From Bacteroidetes bacterium HGW-Bacteroidetes-1 (GTDB taxonomy: Bacteria; Bacteroidota; Bacteroidia; Bacteroidales; F082), in NCBI GenBank assembly GCA_002842755.1, contig PHDU01000011.1, forward strand, positions 1 to 64,000: a stretch of DNA of 64,000 nt, read 5' to 3'. The notes beneath the pieces are model-generated. The model was not told the origin of the DNA, did no database searches, and was given only the letters and a program-made list of their open reading frames with translations. Shown one piece after another: positions 18,905 to 27,695 of this stretch; within the stretch, counting starts at the first letter, position 1, and each line of letters begins with the position of its first letter. Position numbers and translations under genes: made by a program.

Positions 18905-18912
18905 CAAAAATA
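18905..18912 (-). promoter_or_regulatory. -7 box of dnaX
   Basis: TATTTTTG on the minus strand (TAnnTTTG consensus), with a TTTG at 18935-18938 as possible -33 element (22-bp spacer). It implies a leader of only about 15-20 nt. Confidence 0.55.
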
Positions 18913-19046
18913 TAAAAAAAGATCGAGGTATCAGCAAATATATATAATTTGTTCATGTTTCAGCTTCAACCTAATTTTAACAATTTTACAAGAATCGATC
19001 ATTTCATAATTTTGATGAAAAGCGTGCAAAAGAGCTGCAAAATGGC

Positions 19047-19054
19047 TACTTTTG
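19047..19054 (+). promoter_or_regulatory. -7 box implying a nearly leaderless transcript
   Basis: TACTTTTG ends 7 bp before the ATG at 19062, so transcription would begin at or within a base or two of the start codon. Confidence 0.55.
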
Positions 19055-19061
19055 AGCCGTC

Positions 19062-20375
19062 ATGAAAGATCTACTCATTTATGTCCCGAAAATTACAAAC
19101 CGACTGCAATATGCTTTCGATCTTGTAATGGGTCAACAATTAGGCTTAAAATTTAGATTTTCCACAAACAAGCTTGATTTTGAGTCATTTGAAGGACTAA
19201 AAATCATTTATGGGAGTGAACCCATTGGAAATGCTCTTTTCTTTAAGGCTGGCGAACTGCTTTTTGAAAGGGAAATTTCGAGCCAGGAGCTTAAACCATT
19301 CGATTTTGAATCTATTAAAGCCTATTTTCCAGTTTATCACAACAAAAGTGCTGCGCCCTTTGATATATTCGCTGCTATCTTTTACCTCGTAAGCCGTTAT
19401 GAAGAATATTTACCCTCTGTACGAGATATGCATGGAAGGTTTGAAGCAAATTCAAGCTGTCTGTTTGAGCATGGATTGCTACAGAAACCGGTTGTCAACA
19501 TTTGGTGTAACTGGTTGGGTCGTTTACTAGAACAAAGCTTTCCGGGATTAAAAATTATTCAAAATAGCTATTCTTATACCCCAACTTACGATATTGATGC
19601 AGCCTGGGCCTATTTACATAAAGGACTGTACCGAAGTGCAGGGGCCTATTTACGTGATATAATAAATCTCGATTTTCAGGAGATTAAAAATCGAAACCAT
19701 GTTCTCAGTGGTACAATTAAAGATCCTTTTGACACATTTAAATTTCAATTTGAACTACAGAAACAACATCATCTTCGTCCTATTTATTTCATATTATTTG
19801 CAGATTACGGCATCAATGATAAGAATATCTCAGTCAGAAATCCTGCTTTTCAGCGCTTGATAAAACAATTAGGTGATTACGCAGAAATTGGTATTCATCC
19901 TTCATATGCCTCATTCAATAACAAAAATAAGTTACGCAAAGAAGTAGAGGCTTTAACAGAAGTTCTCAATCGGGAGATAACCAAAAGCAGGCAGCATTTT
20001 CTTCGTTTAAACCTTCCGACAACTTACAACCATTTAATTGATTTAGACATTACAGATGATTACACCATGGGGTATGCTTCTCAACCAGGCTTTAGGGCTG
20101 GTATCACAAACAGTTTTCTGTTTTACGATCTTGATCATGATGTACCTACAAGACTGAGAGTTCACCCGATCACATTGATGGATGGCACTTTGCGTGACTA
20201 TTTAAAGGTTAATAGTGAACAGGCATTGGCCGTAGCAATAAATCTCATTCAGGAAGTGAAGGCAGTTGAAGGCACATTCATTTCACTTTGGCATAATGAA
20301 ACATTAAGCGACCAAAAACGTTGGGTTGGCTGGGTGGATATCTATCGAAAAATTGCCATGGAAGCACTACCCTAA
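19062..20375 (+). CDS. Polysaccharide deacetylase family protein (NodB-like)
   Basis: A 437-residue protein of the family with an N-terminal accessory domain (1-150) and a NodB-like deacetylase domain. YTPTYDIDAAWAY holds the first metal-binding Asp-x-Asp, EIGIHPSYAS the His ligand segment, and HPITLMDGTLRDY and LWHNETL are further conserved blocks near the end. It is cytoplasmic by sequence (no signal peptide). It would remove N- or O-acetyl groups from a surface glycan precursor. It is followed after 12 bp by a FemAB/GNAT-like transferase, suggesting a joint role in decorating a cell-surface polymer. Actual substrate unknown. Confidence 0.82.
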   Translation: MKDLLIYVPKITNRLQYAFDLVMGQQLGLKFRFSTNKLDFESFEGLKIIYGSEPIGNALFFKAGELLFEREISSQELKPFDFESIKAYFPVYHNKSAAPFDIFAAIFYLVSRYEEYLPSVRDMHGRFEANSSCLFEHGLLQKPVVNIWCNWLGRLLEQSFPGLKIIQNSYSYTPTYDIDAAWAYLHKGLYRSAGAYLRDIINLDFQEIKNRNHVLSGTIKDPFDTFKFQFELQKQHHLRPIYFILFADYGINDKNISVRNPAFQRLIKQLGDYAEIGIHPSYASFNNKNKLRKEVEALTEVLNREITKSRQHFLRLNLPTTYNHLIDLDITDDYTMGYASQPGFRAGITNSFLFYDLDHDVPTRLRVHPITLMDGTLRDYLKVNSEQALAVAINLIQEVKAVEGTFISLWHNETLSDQKRWVGWVDIYRKIAMEALP

Positions 20376-20387
20376 AACCCACTTCAC

Positions 20388-21320
20388 ATGATCAGTTATC
20401 TGAAAAATAAAGAAATCGACAAAGTCAAATGGGATAAATGCATTCGCGAAGCGTTTAATGGCAATGTTTATGGATGGTCGTGGTACCTGGATGTAGTTCA
20501 TAAAAACTGGGAAGCCCTCGTTGAAGACGACTATGAAAGAGTTTTCCCTTTAACCGGCAATTCAAGATTTGGAATCAGTTATTTATTTCAACCTTTTTTT
20601 GCACAACAGCTGGGTATTTTCTCTCGCAACATACTCAATTCAGAAATTGTTAATCAATTTTTGAATACAATACCCGGACATTATCGATTTGCTGAGATAA
20701 AACTCAATACCCACAACAAAATTGATGAAACCCGTTTTAGTGTCCAGCAACATCTGAATCATGAGCTTGATTTAATTCATACGTATGACAGATTGGCAAA
20801 AAAATATGCAACAAATACCAGAAGAAATCTCAAAAAAGCAATTGATGCGAGATTATCGTTATCAAAAAATATCAGACCAGAGGATATCATTGAACTCTTT
20901 CGTCAAAACAGAGGCCGCACCATAAACCATTGGAACAAGCGCGAATACAATCGGTTGGCAGTTTTAATCTACGCAGCTATTTACCGCGGCCAAGCGATGC
21001 TTTATGGTGCTTATACTCCTCAAAACGAACTATGCGCAGGAGCTGTTTTCGTAAAAAGCCATGAAAAAATCGTTTTTCTTTTTTCAGGAACAAACGCTTT
21101 GGGCAGGGAATCACAAGCCCTAACATTTCTAATAGATGCGGTAATAAAAGAATTCTCCCCAGGTCACTTTGTTTTTGATTTTGAAGGCTCTGACAATCCT
21201 AATCTGGCACGATATTACAAGGGATTCGGAAGCAAAGAAACAAGCTATCCGGGTATCCTCATCAACAGATTGCCATTTTTACTCAAAATTGGAATGAAAA
21301 TCTTAAAACGTAAAAAATAG
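20388..21320 (+). CDS. FemAB/GNAT-fold acyl or aminoacyl transferase
   Basis: A 310-residue protein. The segment YATNTRRNLKKAIDARLSLS and the later LCAGAVFVKSHEKIVFLFSGTN fit the FemAB-like double GNAT fold (CelD/BcsL-like 'GNAT family' in Bacteroidota), including the 'FDFEGSDNPNLARYYKGFGS' block typical of this group. No signal peptide. In other bacteria such proteins transfer amino acids or acyl groups to peptidoglycan or polysaccharide precursors. It is in an operon with the deacetylase upstream (12-bp gap). Substrate not inferable. Confidence 0.72.
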   Translation: MISYLKNKEIDKVKWDKCIREAFNGNVYGWSWYLDVVHKNWEALVEDDYERVFPLTGNSRFGISYLFQPFFAQQLGIFSRNILNSEIVNQFLNTIPGHYRFAEIKLNTHNKIDETRFSVQQHLNHELDLIHTYDRLAKKYATNTRRNLKKAIDARLSLSKNIRPEDIIELFRQNRGRTINHWNKREYNRLAVLIYAAIYRGQAMLYGAYTPQNELCAGAVFVKSHEKIVFLFSGTNALGRESQALTFLIDAVIKEFSPGHFVFDFEGSDNPNLARYYKGFGSKETSYPGILINRLPFLLKIGMKILKRKK

Positions 21321-21356
21321 TTTTTCAGATAAGTGATGCTTCTATCGTTTTATATT

Positions 21357-21364
21357 TATTTTTG
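21357..21364 (+). promoter_or_regulatory. -7 box of upp
   Basis: TATTTTTG fits TAnnTTTG exactly and ends 21 bp before the ATG at 21386. It overlaps the TTG at 21362 that a longer reading frame would use, which argues for the ATG. Confidence 0.6.
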
Positions 21365-21385
21365 CTCAAATCAATCATTAAACTC

Positions 21386-22039
21386 ATGGTAAGAAATTTA
21401 GGAGATAACAATTCCGTTTTCAATCAATTTATTGCAGAAATTAGAGATGCCGACATTCAGCTTGACCGGATGCGTTTCAGGAGAAATCTTGAACGCATAG
21501 GTGAAATTTTTGCTTATGAGGTTAGTAAAAGCTTCGAATACTCGCCTGCTGAAGTCACTACTCCTTTAGGAGTTGCAGAAATAAATATCAGCAATGAACA
21601 CGTGATTCTTGCCACTATTCTGAGAGCAGGACTACCCCTTCATCAGGGATTGTTAAATTTTTTTGATAAAGCCGATAACGCTTTTATTACAGCCTATCGC
21701 AAATATGATAAAAATGAAGCGTTTGATATTAGAGTAGAGTACATTTCAAGCCCAGATATAACAGGTAAAACGTTAATATTGAGTGACCCAATGCTTGCAA
21801 CGGGCGCTTCAATTGTAAAAACGCTTCGCGGTCTGCTTGCCATTGGTTTGCCAAAGCACATCCATATTGTTTCTGCCTTGGCAAGCATCGAGGGTATTGA
21901 ATATATCAAAAGACATTTATCATTACACAATCTTACAATTTGGGTGGGGGGTATTGATGACGAACTAACTGCTCAGGCATATATTGTTCCGGGGCTTGGA
22001 GATGCAGGCGACCTTGCCTATGGAAAGAAAAGTGAATAA
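21386..22039 (+). CDS. upp: Uracil phosphoribosyltransferase
   Basis: Makes UMP from uracil and PRPP in pyrimidine salvage. Start taken at the ATG 21386 (217 residues, the normal length) rather than the TTG at 21362, which lies in the promoter. Seen: '[14 protein letters not shown]' (uracil/PRPP pocket), the PRPP-binding loop [14 protein letters not shown], and the C-terminal uracil-binding [12 protein letters not shown]. Cytoplasmic. A permease gene follows after 10 bp and may be co-transcribed, though the two functions are not obviously linked. Confidence 0.93.
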   Translation: MVRNLGDNNSVFNQFIAEIRDADIQLDRMRFRRNLERIGEIFAYEVSKSFEYSPAEVTTPLGVAEINISNEHVILATILRAGLPLHQGLLNFFDKADNAFITAYRKYDKNEAFDIRVEYISSPDITGKTLILSDPMLATGASIVKTLRGLLAIGLPKHIHIVSALASIEGIEYIKRHLSLHNLTIWVGGIDDELTAQAYIVPGLGDAGDLAYGKKSE

Positions 22040-22049
22040 ACAGAATACT

Positions 22050-23291
22050 ATGAGAAAAGAATTTTTTGAAAACATACGCATTTCATTTGAATCTATTCGA
22101 AGTCACCTTTTGCGTACAGTCCTGACAATTGCCATTATTGCCTTTGGCATCATGGCACTGGTAGGGATTCTTACTGCTATCGATTCAATTAAGTATTTTT
22201 TGAATGAAAATTTTTCTATGATGGGCGCAAACACCTTCAACATACGTAACCGTGAAATGGTTGTTCGTATGGGTGGTCATAGCAACAATGCAAAAGCATA
22301 CAAGAATATCTCGTTTCGTGAAGCTGTAAGATTCAAGGAATCGTTTGATTTTCCGGCATCTACGAGTTTTTATACCTATGGAACTGGTGGTGCAACCCTT
22401 AAATATGAGTCTGAAAAAACAAATCCAAACGTACAGATTATTGGGATTGATGAAAATTATCTTCATAATTCAGGCCTTGAAATTGAATCAGGACGTAATA
22501 TTACAATACAAGAGGTTCGGTCAGGCGCACATGTGGCTATCGTTGGAGGAGCTATTATAAAAGATTTATTCAAGAAAAAGGAAGACCCTGTTGGACAAAT
22601 TATTTCGGTTGGTCCGGGAAAATATAGAATAATAGGTGTATTAAAAGAAAAGGGTTCAAGCATGGGATTTAGTGGCGATCGCAATTGCCTGATGCCTTTG
22701 AACAATGTGAGACAGTATTTTTCGCGTCCCAACATGAATTTTACGATAAGTGTGAGGGCATCCACGCCCGAAGAACTTGATGCAGCCATTGGTGAGGCAA
22801 CAGGTATTTTTCGTATTATCAGAGGAGATTTGCCTGGAAAGGAAGAAACTTTCTCGATTGCCAAAAGCGATAATATTGCCAATATGCTTCTTGGTCTTAC
22901 AGGGAAAGTACGTCTGGGAGCAACCTTTATTGGCATGATTACCTTGTTTGGTGCTGCCATCGGGCTGATGAACATCATGCTTGTATCCGTCACAGAGCGA
23001 ACCCAGGAAATAGGTATCAGAAAAGCTGTTGGGGCGACCCGCAAAACCATTCGCGATCAGTTTTTAATTGAAGCTGTTGTGATTGCACAAATTGGTGGTA
23101 TGGTTGGCATTATTGCAGGTATCCTGGTTGGAAATATCTTGTCGTATTCAATTGGCAGCGTTTTCATTGTGCCATGGATTTGGATCGTTGTAGCTGTAAT
23201 ACTTTGCTTTGCTGTAGCGCTTATCTCCGGCTATATTCCGGCCAACAAAGCAGCAAGCGTCGATCCTATCGAATCGTTACGGTATGAATAA
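22050..23291 (+). CDS. ABC transporter permease, MacB/FtsX type
   Basis: A 413-residue permease, start at ATG 22050 ([23 protein letters not shown]), because a longer frame would overlap upp. TM1 at about 20-42, a MacB-type periplasmic domain (about 50-260, '[19 protein letters not shown]'), then three TM segments in the FtsX C-terminal domain with the signature [21 protein letters not shown] and the end [13 protein letters not shown]. Such permeases work in mechanotransmission with a separate ATPase for lipoprotein, peptide or drug efflux. No ATPase gene is adjacent, so the partner must be encoded elsewhere. Confidence 0.9.
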   Translation: MRKEFFENIRISFESIRSHLLRTVLTIAIIAFGIMALVGILTAIDSIKYFLNENFSMMGANTFNIRNREMVVRMGGHSNNAKAYKNISFREAVRFKESFDFPASTSFYTYGTGGATLKYESEKTNPNVQIIGIDENYLHNSGLEIESGRNITIQEVRSGAHVAIVGGAIIKDLFKKKEDPVGQIISVGPGKYRIIGVLKEKGSSMGFSGDRNCLMPLNNVRQYFSRPNMNFTISVRASTPEELDAAIGEATGIFRIIRGDLPGKEETFSIAKSDNIANMLLGLTGKVRLGATFIGMITLFGAAIGLMNIMLVSVTERTQEIGIRKAVGATRKTIRDQFLIEAVVIAQIGGMVGIIAGILVGNILSYSIGSVFIVPWIWIVVAVILCFAVALISGYIPANKAASVDPIESLRYE

Positions 23292-23337
23292 AACAAAGTC
23301 TGGCTAAAACTTGCATTGAATTTAAATCTAAAATAAT

Positions 23338-23949
23338 ATGCCGCACGACTATCAGAGCCTGATATCAAGCAATAAAGCCTGGGCAAAGAAAAAAAAGCTG
23401 CAGGATAGTGAATATTTCAATAAGCTCAGCCTCAAACAAACTCCCCAATTTCTTTATATTGGTTGCTCTGACAGCAGGATGCCTCTCGATACATTTACTG
23501 CTACAGAGCCTGGTGAATTGTTTGTTCACAGGAATATCGCCAACCAGGTTTCATTGACTGATATCAATTTTTTATCCGTCTTGGATTACGCTGTCAATGT
23601 GTTAAAAGTAAAACATATTATTGTTTGCGGACACTATGGATGCGGCGGTGTTAGTGCAGCTTATGATGGAAAATCATCTGGATTGGTAGCCAATTGGATC
23701 AGTCCTATCCGCGATCTTTCAATAGAGCATGAAGCTGAATTAAATGCAATTGAAAGTGAAGAACTGCGTCTTAATCGCCTCAGTGAACTCAATGTTTTAC
23801 GACAAGTGGAAAACATATACAAAACCCACGTCATTCAACGCGCACTTGAAAAATGCCATATGGATTTCCAAATCCACGGGTGGGTGCTCGACCTTTCTAC
23901 AGGTCATATCATAGAACTTGAAATACCTGATAGCTTAAAAAATAAATAA
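23338..23949 (+). CDS. Beta-class carbonic anhydrase
   Basis: A 203-residue enzyme interconverting CO2 and bicarbonate. Zinc ligands Cys43 and Asp45 (GCSDSRMP), His99 and Cys102 (GHYGCGGV) are all present, as is the GELFVHRNIAN block. No signal peptide, so cytoplasmic. It sits 18 bp upstream of a Na+-coupled SNF-family transporter and is likely co-transcribed; bicarbonate supply is a general housekeeping role and no specific link is visible. Confidence 0.94.
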   Translation: MPHDYQSLISSNKAWAKKKKLQDSEYFNKLSLKQTPQFLYIGCSDSRMPLDTFTATEPGELFVHRNIANQVSLTDINFLSVLDYAVNVLKVKHIIVCGHYGCGGVSAAYDGKSSGLVANWISPIRDLSIEHEAELNAIESEELRLNRLSELNVLRQVENIYKTHVIQRALEKCHMDFQIHGWVLDLSTGHIIELEIPDSLKNK

Positions 23950-23967
23950 TTAATTAGAATAAGAATA

Positions 23968-25350
23968 ATGGCCAACTTTGATAATTTATCCCGCGAAAAT
24001 TTTGGTTCACGTATTGGTGTGATAGCTGCAGCCGCAGGATCAGCAATAGGTTTAGGCAATATCTGGCGGTTTCCTTATGTTGCAGGTGAAAACGGCGGTG
24101 GTGCATTTCTTCTCATATACATCGGATTTATTATCCTGATTGGAGCACCGGTAATGTTGTCAGAGTTTGTCATTGGCAGAAAATCTCAGCGTAATCCGGT
24201 AGGAGCCTTTAGAGTGCTTGCACCCAAGACCAAATGGCCGCTTGTCGGATATATTGGCATTGCTGCTGCCTTCACAATATTAGCCTTTTATACAACAGTC
24301 GCAGGATGGACACTCGAATACCTTTATTTGTCCATTGTAAACGGTTTCTCCGGACAAAATAAATCGGAACTTCAAAACCTGTTTGGTGAATTTGCTGCAA
24401 GTGGGTATAGTCCGCTTATCTGGCAACTTGTTTTCATGTTGTTAACCGCCTTGATTGTATTTAAAGGTGTTAAAGATGGAATAGAAAAATACACAAAAAT
24501 ATTAATGCCTTTATTGCTCATAATCATTATTGGGTTATGCATTCGATCATTAACTCTTCCGGGAGCTAGCGAAGGTCTTATTTTCTTGTTTAAACCTGAC
24601 TTTTCTAAAATTAATGGTAATGTTGTACTGCAGGCGCTTGGTCAGTCATTTTTCTCACTCAGTATTGGTATGGGAACGTTGATCACTTACGGTTCCTATA
24701 TAAGTAAAAAAGATAATCTTGGTTCAACTGCTGTTTCAGTTTCTATTGCAGATACTTTGATCGCAATTCTTGCCGGTGTTGCAATCTTTCCAGCTGTTTT
24801 TGCCTTTGGTATTGCACCTGAAGCGGGTCCAGGCCTTGTTTTCATTACCTTACCCATGATATTTAGTCAAATTACAGGTGGTCAGTTTTTTGAAATCATT
24901 TTCTTCATTTTGCTGGTTATTGCAGCCCTCACTTCTACAATTTCGGTACTTGAAGTTGTTGTTGCCTATCTTACTGAAGAATTAAATATGAGTCGTAAAA
25001 AAGCAACCATTCTTGCTTCAGGAAGCATTGCAGTTTTAGGTCTCTTCTGTACCTTAAGCATGGGACCGATGCCGGAGCTTAGCATAGCCGGAATGAACCT
25101 TTTTGATATTCTAGAAAAAACTTCTGCAAATATTTTCCTGCCGTTGGGTGGTCTTTTTATTGTTTTATTTGTCGGATGGAAACTATCAAAAGAACAGGTT
25201 ATTGATGAAATAAGCAATAACAACCTGCTAAAAGTCAGGTTCAAGTATGTCTTCCTTTTCATTGTGCGTTTCATTGCTCCAATTGCTATCTCACTTGTTT
25301 TTTTAAATGGCCTTGGATTATTTAATGCTTTTGGAGGAGGAGATTTGTAA
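23968..25350 (+). CDS. Sodium-dependent transporter, neurotransmitter:sodium symporter (SNF) family
   Basis: A 460-residue inner-membrane symporter with about 11-12 hydrophobic segments. TM1 carries the family signature AAAAGSAIGLGNIWRFPYVAGENGG with the unwound GxGNxWRFPY Na+/substrate site. A further Na+-site segment is ALGQSFFSLSIGMGTLITYGSY (TM6 region). It is the bacterial LeuT-type branch and most likely imports an amino acid with Na+. Substrate cannot be read from sequence. Confidence 0.92.
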   Translation: MANFDNLSRENFGSRIGVIAAAAGSAIGLGNIWRFPYVAGENGGGAFLLIYIGFIILIGAPVMLSEFVIGRKSQRNPVGAFRVLAPKTKWPLVGYIGIAAAFTILAFYTTVAGWTLEYLYLSIVNGFSGQNKSELQNLFGEFAASGYSPLIWQLVFMLLTALIVFKGVKDGIEKYTKILMPLLLIIIIGLCIRSLTLPGASEGLIFLFKPDFSKINGNVVLQALGQSFFSLSIGMGTLITYGSYISKKDNLGSTAVSVSIADTLIAILAGVAIFPAVFAFGIAPEAGPGLVFITLPMIFSQITGGQFFEIIFFILLVIAALTSTISVLEVVVAYLTEELNMSRKKATILASGSIAVLGLFCTLSMGPMPELSIAGMNLFDILEKTSANIFLPLGGLFIVLFVGWKLSKEQVIDEISNNNLLKVRFKYVFLFIVRFIAPIAISLVFLNGLGLFNAFGGGDL

Positions 25351-25462
25351 TCGTTATTAAACCTTTAAGCAACCCATCATTGGTTTTACGATTACATTCC
25401 ATTTTATAGGACTTAACTTTTGTGTTTTTATTCGTATTAATGCAGGAAACAAGGTTGATACA

Positions 25463-26413
25463 ATGGATGTATTTAAATATTTTTTGAGTTTTACAAAAAA
25501 AGAACAAGCTGCAATTGTGGTACTTCTTTTTTTATTGATTGTACTCACCTGCACAAATATTTTCATCGATTATTTAATTCCGGCTAAAACCTACCCTTTA
25601 GCATCTCTGGATTCTCTACTGATTAAATACCCAGCATCTGATGAAAAAAAACTATCAAATTTCAAACAGAACAGTTCTGCTTCTTTTGACATTATCAATC
25701 CCGATCAATCTGCTGTACTATTACAGCTAAAACCTTTTTATTTCAATCCCAACCGCTTACCCGAAGCCGAATGGAGAAAAATGGGATTAAGTGAAAGGCA
25801 AATAAAAAACATTAAAAATTATGAGGCACATGGAGGGAAATTTTTTAAAAAGACCGACTTTAAAAAGATTTTCACAATCTCAGAAGCTGAATATTCAATT
25901 CTTGAACCATTTATTAAAATTCCACCTCCTGATTCTTCCTATACAAAAGTGAATCGTAAAGAGAAACAAATATTTAGAGAAGAATCGGAGTTAAAACCCG
26001 TTGAAAGAGTCATTGATGAAGTTTCCCTAAATGAAGCTGACTCTGCCCAACTACTTGTCATTCCTGGTCTTGGCCCCTGGTTTGCTCATCGCATTATTCA
26101 ATATCGAAAAGTTTTAGGAGGGTTCAATAAAAAAGACCAATTACTGGAAGTAAGGGGAATGGACAGCCTTCGCTATCATCAGATTGAAAAATATCTGATT
26201 ATTGATCCTTCACTTGTTCAACAAATGAGAATCAATAAATTGACTTTTAAAGAATTGATTAAACACCCCTATATTGATTTTGAGATGACCAAGACGATCA
26301 TAAACCATCATGAAAAAAGAGGATTTATTCAATCTGAGCAAGAACTATCAAAACTAGTTGGCTTCACTCCAGATATTATTAGTAAACTTCGTCCTTATCT
26401 ACGCTATGATTAA
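25463..26413 (+). CDS. Helix-hairpin-helix protein with N-terminal membrane anchor (ComEA-related)
   Basis: A 316-residue protein. One N-terminal TM segment (about 14-34, 'AAIVVLLFLLIVLTC') and three helix-hairpin-helix-like units: FYFNPNRLPEAEWRKMGL (about 92-150), 'EVSLNEADSAQLLVIPGLGPWFAHRII' (about 190-250) and 'YIDFEMTKTIINHHEKRG' (about 268-315). The second is the clearest ComEA-type HhH. It would bind DNA non-specifically outside the inner membrane. A role in DNA uptake is known for ComEA, but here there are no other competence genes, so this is inference. Confidence 0.8.
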   Translation: MDVFKYFLSFTKKEQAAIVVLLFLLIVLTCTNIFIDYLIPAKTYPLASLDSLLIKYPASDEKKLSNFKQNSSASFDIINPDQSAVLLQLKPFYFNPNRLPEAEWRKMGLSERQIKNIKNYEAHGGKFFKKTDFKKIFTISEAEYSILEPFIKIPPPDSSYTKVNRKEKQIFREESELKPVERVIDEVSLNEADSAQLLVIPGLGPWFAHRIIQYRKVLGGFNKKDQLLEVRGMDSLRYHQIEKYLIIDPSLVQQMRINKLTFKELIKHPYIDFEMTKTIINHHEKRGFIQSEQELSKLVGFTPDIISKLRPYLRYD

Positions 26414-26557
26414 GGCCTTAAAATTTAATTCAAACTAATATTAGATTATCCTATCATGACCTACCACGAGAATCAGAATATTTTTCAAATGAATTGATTC
26501 AGGATAAAATCTTTAGACAATAATTCCCAATACAATAACAACAACGTTCAATACTTT

Positions 26558-27523
26558 TTATTCCTCTTTTGAGCTTATCTTATACCAGCTAAAATCTGAA
26601 AGACGAATTTTAGAAAGGACATATGCCAATGCCAGCCCGGTTAACATTTGCCATATCCCCCACCAGGCAGCCATAAAAGCCATACCTCCATTGGCATCAA
26701 AAAGTTTCGGGTTGAAGATAAGCACCAATGCAAGCCCTGAATTTTGTATTCCTGTTTCAATAGCAAGCGTGCGGCGATCAGCTCTGGGTACACGAAAAAT
26801 AGTTCCTGTAATGTATCCTGTAAACAAAGTCTGAGCATTCAATAAGAAAACAATAAATCCTAATGGAATGATTACTGACGGAATATATTTGGCATTGGCT
26901 GCCAGTGCACCAGCAATAAAAGTCAAATAAAGGATAATCGAAGTGATTTTAATTTTCTTTGAATACTTTTGTGTTAGAACAGGAAAACGATGACCCGCAA
27001 CCATTCCTAAAATCAAAGGCACGCCAAGCAAAATAAAAACTGTTTGAGCCATTTGAAAGAAATCGATATGAATAGGAATGTTAAGGTGTTTTGCTTTCTC
27101 ATAGTAATTCACATACATCCCGCCCCAAAAAGCAAAATTTAATGGCGTGAAAAAGGTTGCCGACAGCGTTGAAAAAGCCGTAAGACTTACGGATAAAGCA
27201 ACATTAGCTTTTGCAAGTGCCGAAATAAAATTTGAAATGTTACCACCAGGACAAGCGGCAATAAGGATCATGCCCATGGCAATAGATGGAGGCGGATTGA
27301 GCATGATCACAAGTAAAAAAGTCAGGGCTGGTAAAAGAATCAGCTGTGAAAAAATACCCAGCAAAGCTGATTTCGGATATGCCACAATATTCTTAAAATG
27401 TTCAACTTTTATATCCAATGCCACACCGAACATGATGATAGCAAGGGTAATATTCATGTAAAGCAGTCCACCTTCACTAAAATTAAGCCGGACATTGTCA
27501 ATTTGAGATAATACTTCATTCAT
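26558..27523 (-). CDS. Bile acid:sodium symporter family (BASS) transporter
   Basis: A 321-residue membrane protein, start at ATG 27523 (MNEVLSQIDNVRLNFSEGG) since the upstream part of the longer frame is non-hydrophobic and unlike the family. About nine to ten TM segments. Family blocks IMFGVALDI, the crossover 'ACPGGNISNFISALAKANVALSVSLTAFSTL', and 'IETGIQNSGLALVL' in the second repeat are visible. It couples uptake of an organic anion to Na+. In environmental bacteria these carry pantoate, pyruvate or other acids rather than bile acids; the substrate is open. Confidence 0.9.
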   Translation of the reverse strand: MNEVLSQIDNVRLNFSEGGLLYMNITLAIIMFGVALDIKVEHFKNIVAYPKSALLGIFSQLILLPALTFLLVIMLNPPPSIAMGMILIAACPGGNISNFISALAKANVALSVSLTAFSTLSATFFTPLNFAFWGGMYVNYYEKAKHLNIPIHIDFFQMAQTVFILLGVPLILGMVAGHRFPVLTQKYSKKIKITSIILYLTFIAGALAANAKYIPSVIIPLGFIVFLLNAQTLFTGYITGTIFRVPRADRRTLAIETGIQNSGLALVLIFNPKLFDANGGMAFMAAWWGIWQMLTGLALAYVLSKIRLSDFSWYKISSKEE

Positions 27524-27695
27524 AAGCCCACAATTTGACGCGCAATATACTGCTGTTTTTTTAAATCCCAAAAGAAACCATAAAAATTTGCATCAAAGTA
27601 ATCAAGCTTTAGCTAGCAGATAAAAAATAACTGCCTATAACTGGAAGAAAAGTTTGAGGGTAATGCTGCTCCCATAACCGGCTGGAAGGCACCAA

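Noticed and set aside
21984-22049. N-terminal extension of the ABC permease overlapping upp
   Set aside because: The extension is not membrane-like and overlaps the end of upp; the ATG at 22050 gives the normal family start.
22463-23050. Minus-strand open frame of 195 codons
   Set aside because: Lies entirely inside the well-supported MacB-like permease gene on the other strand; the translation shows no domain and is typical antisense shadow.
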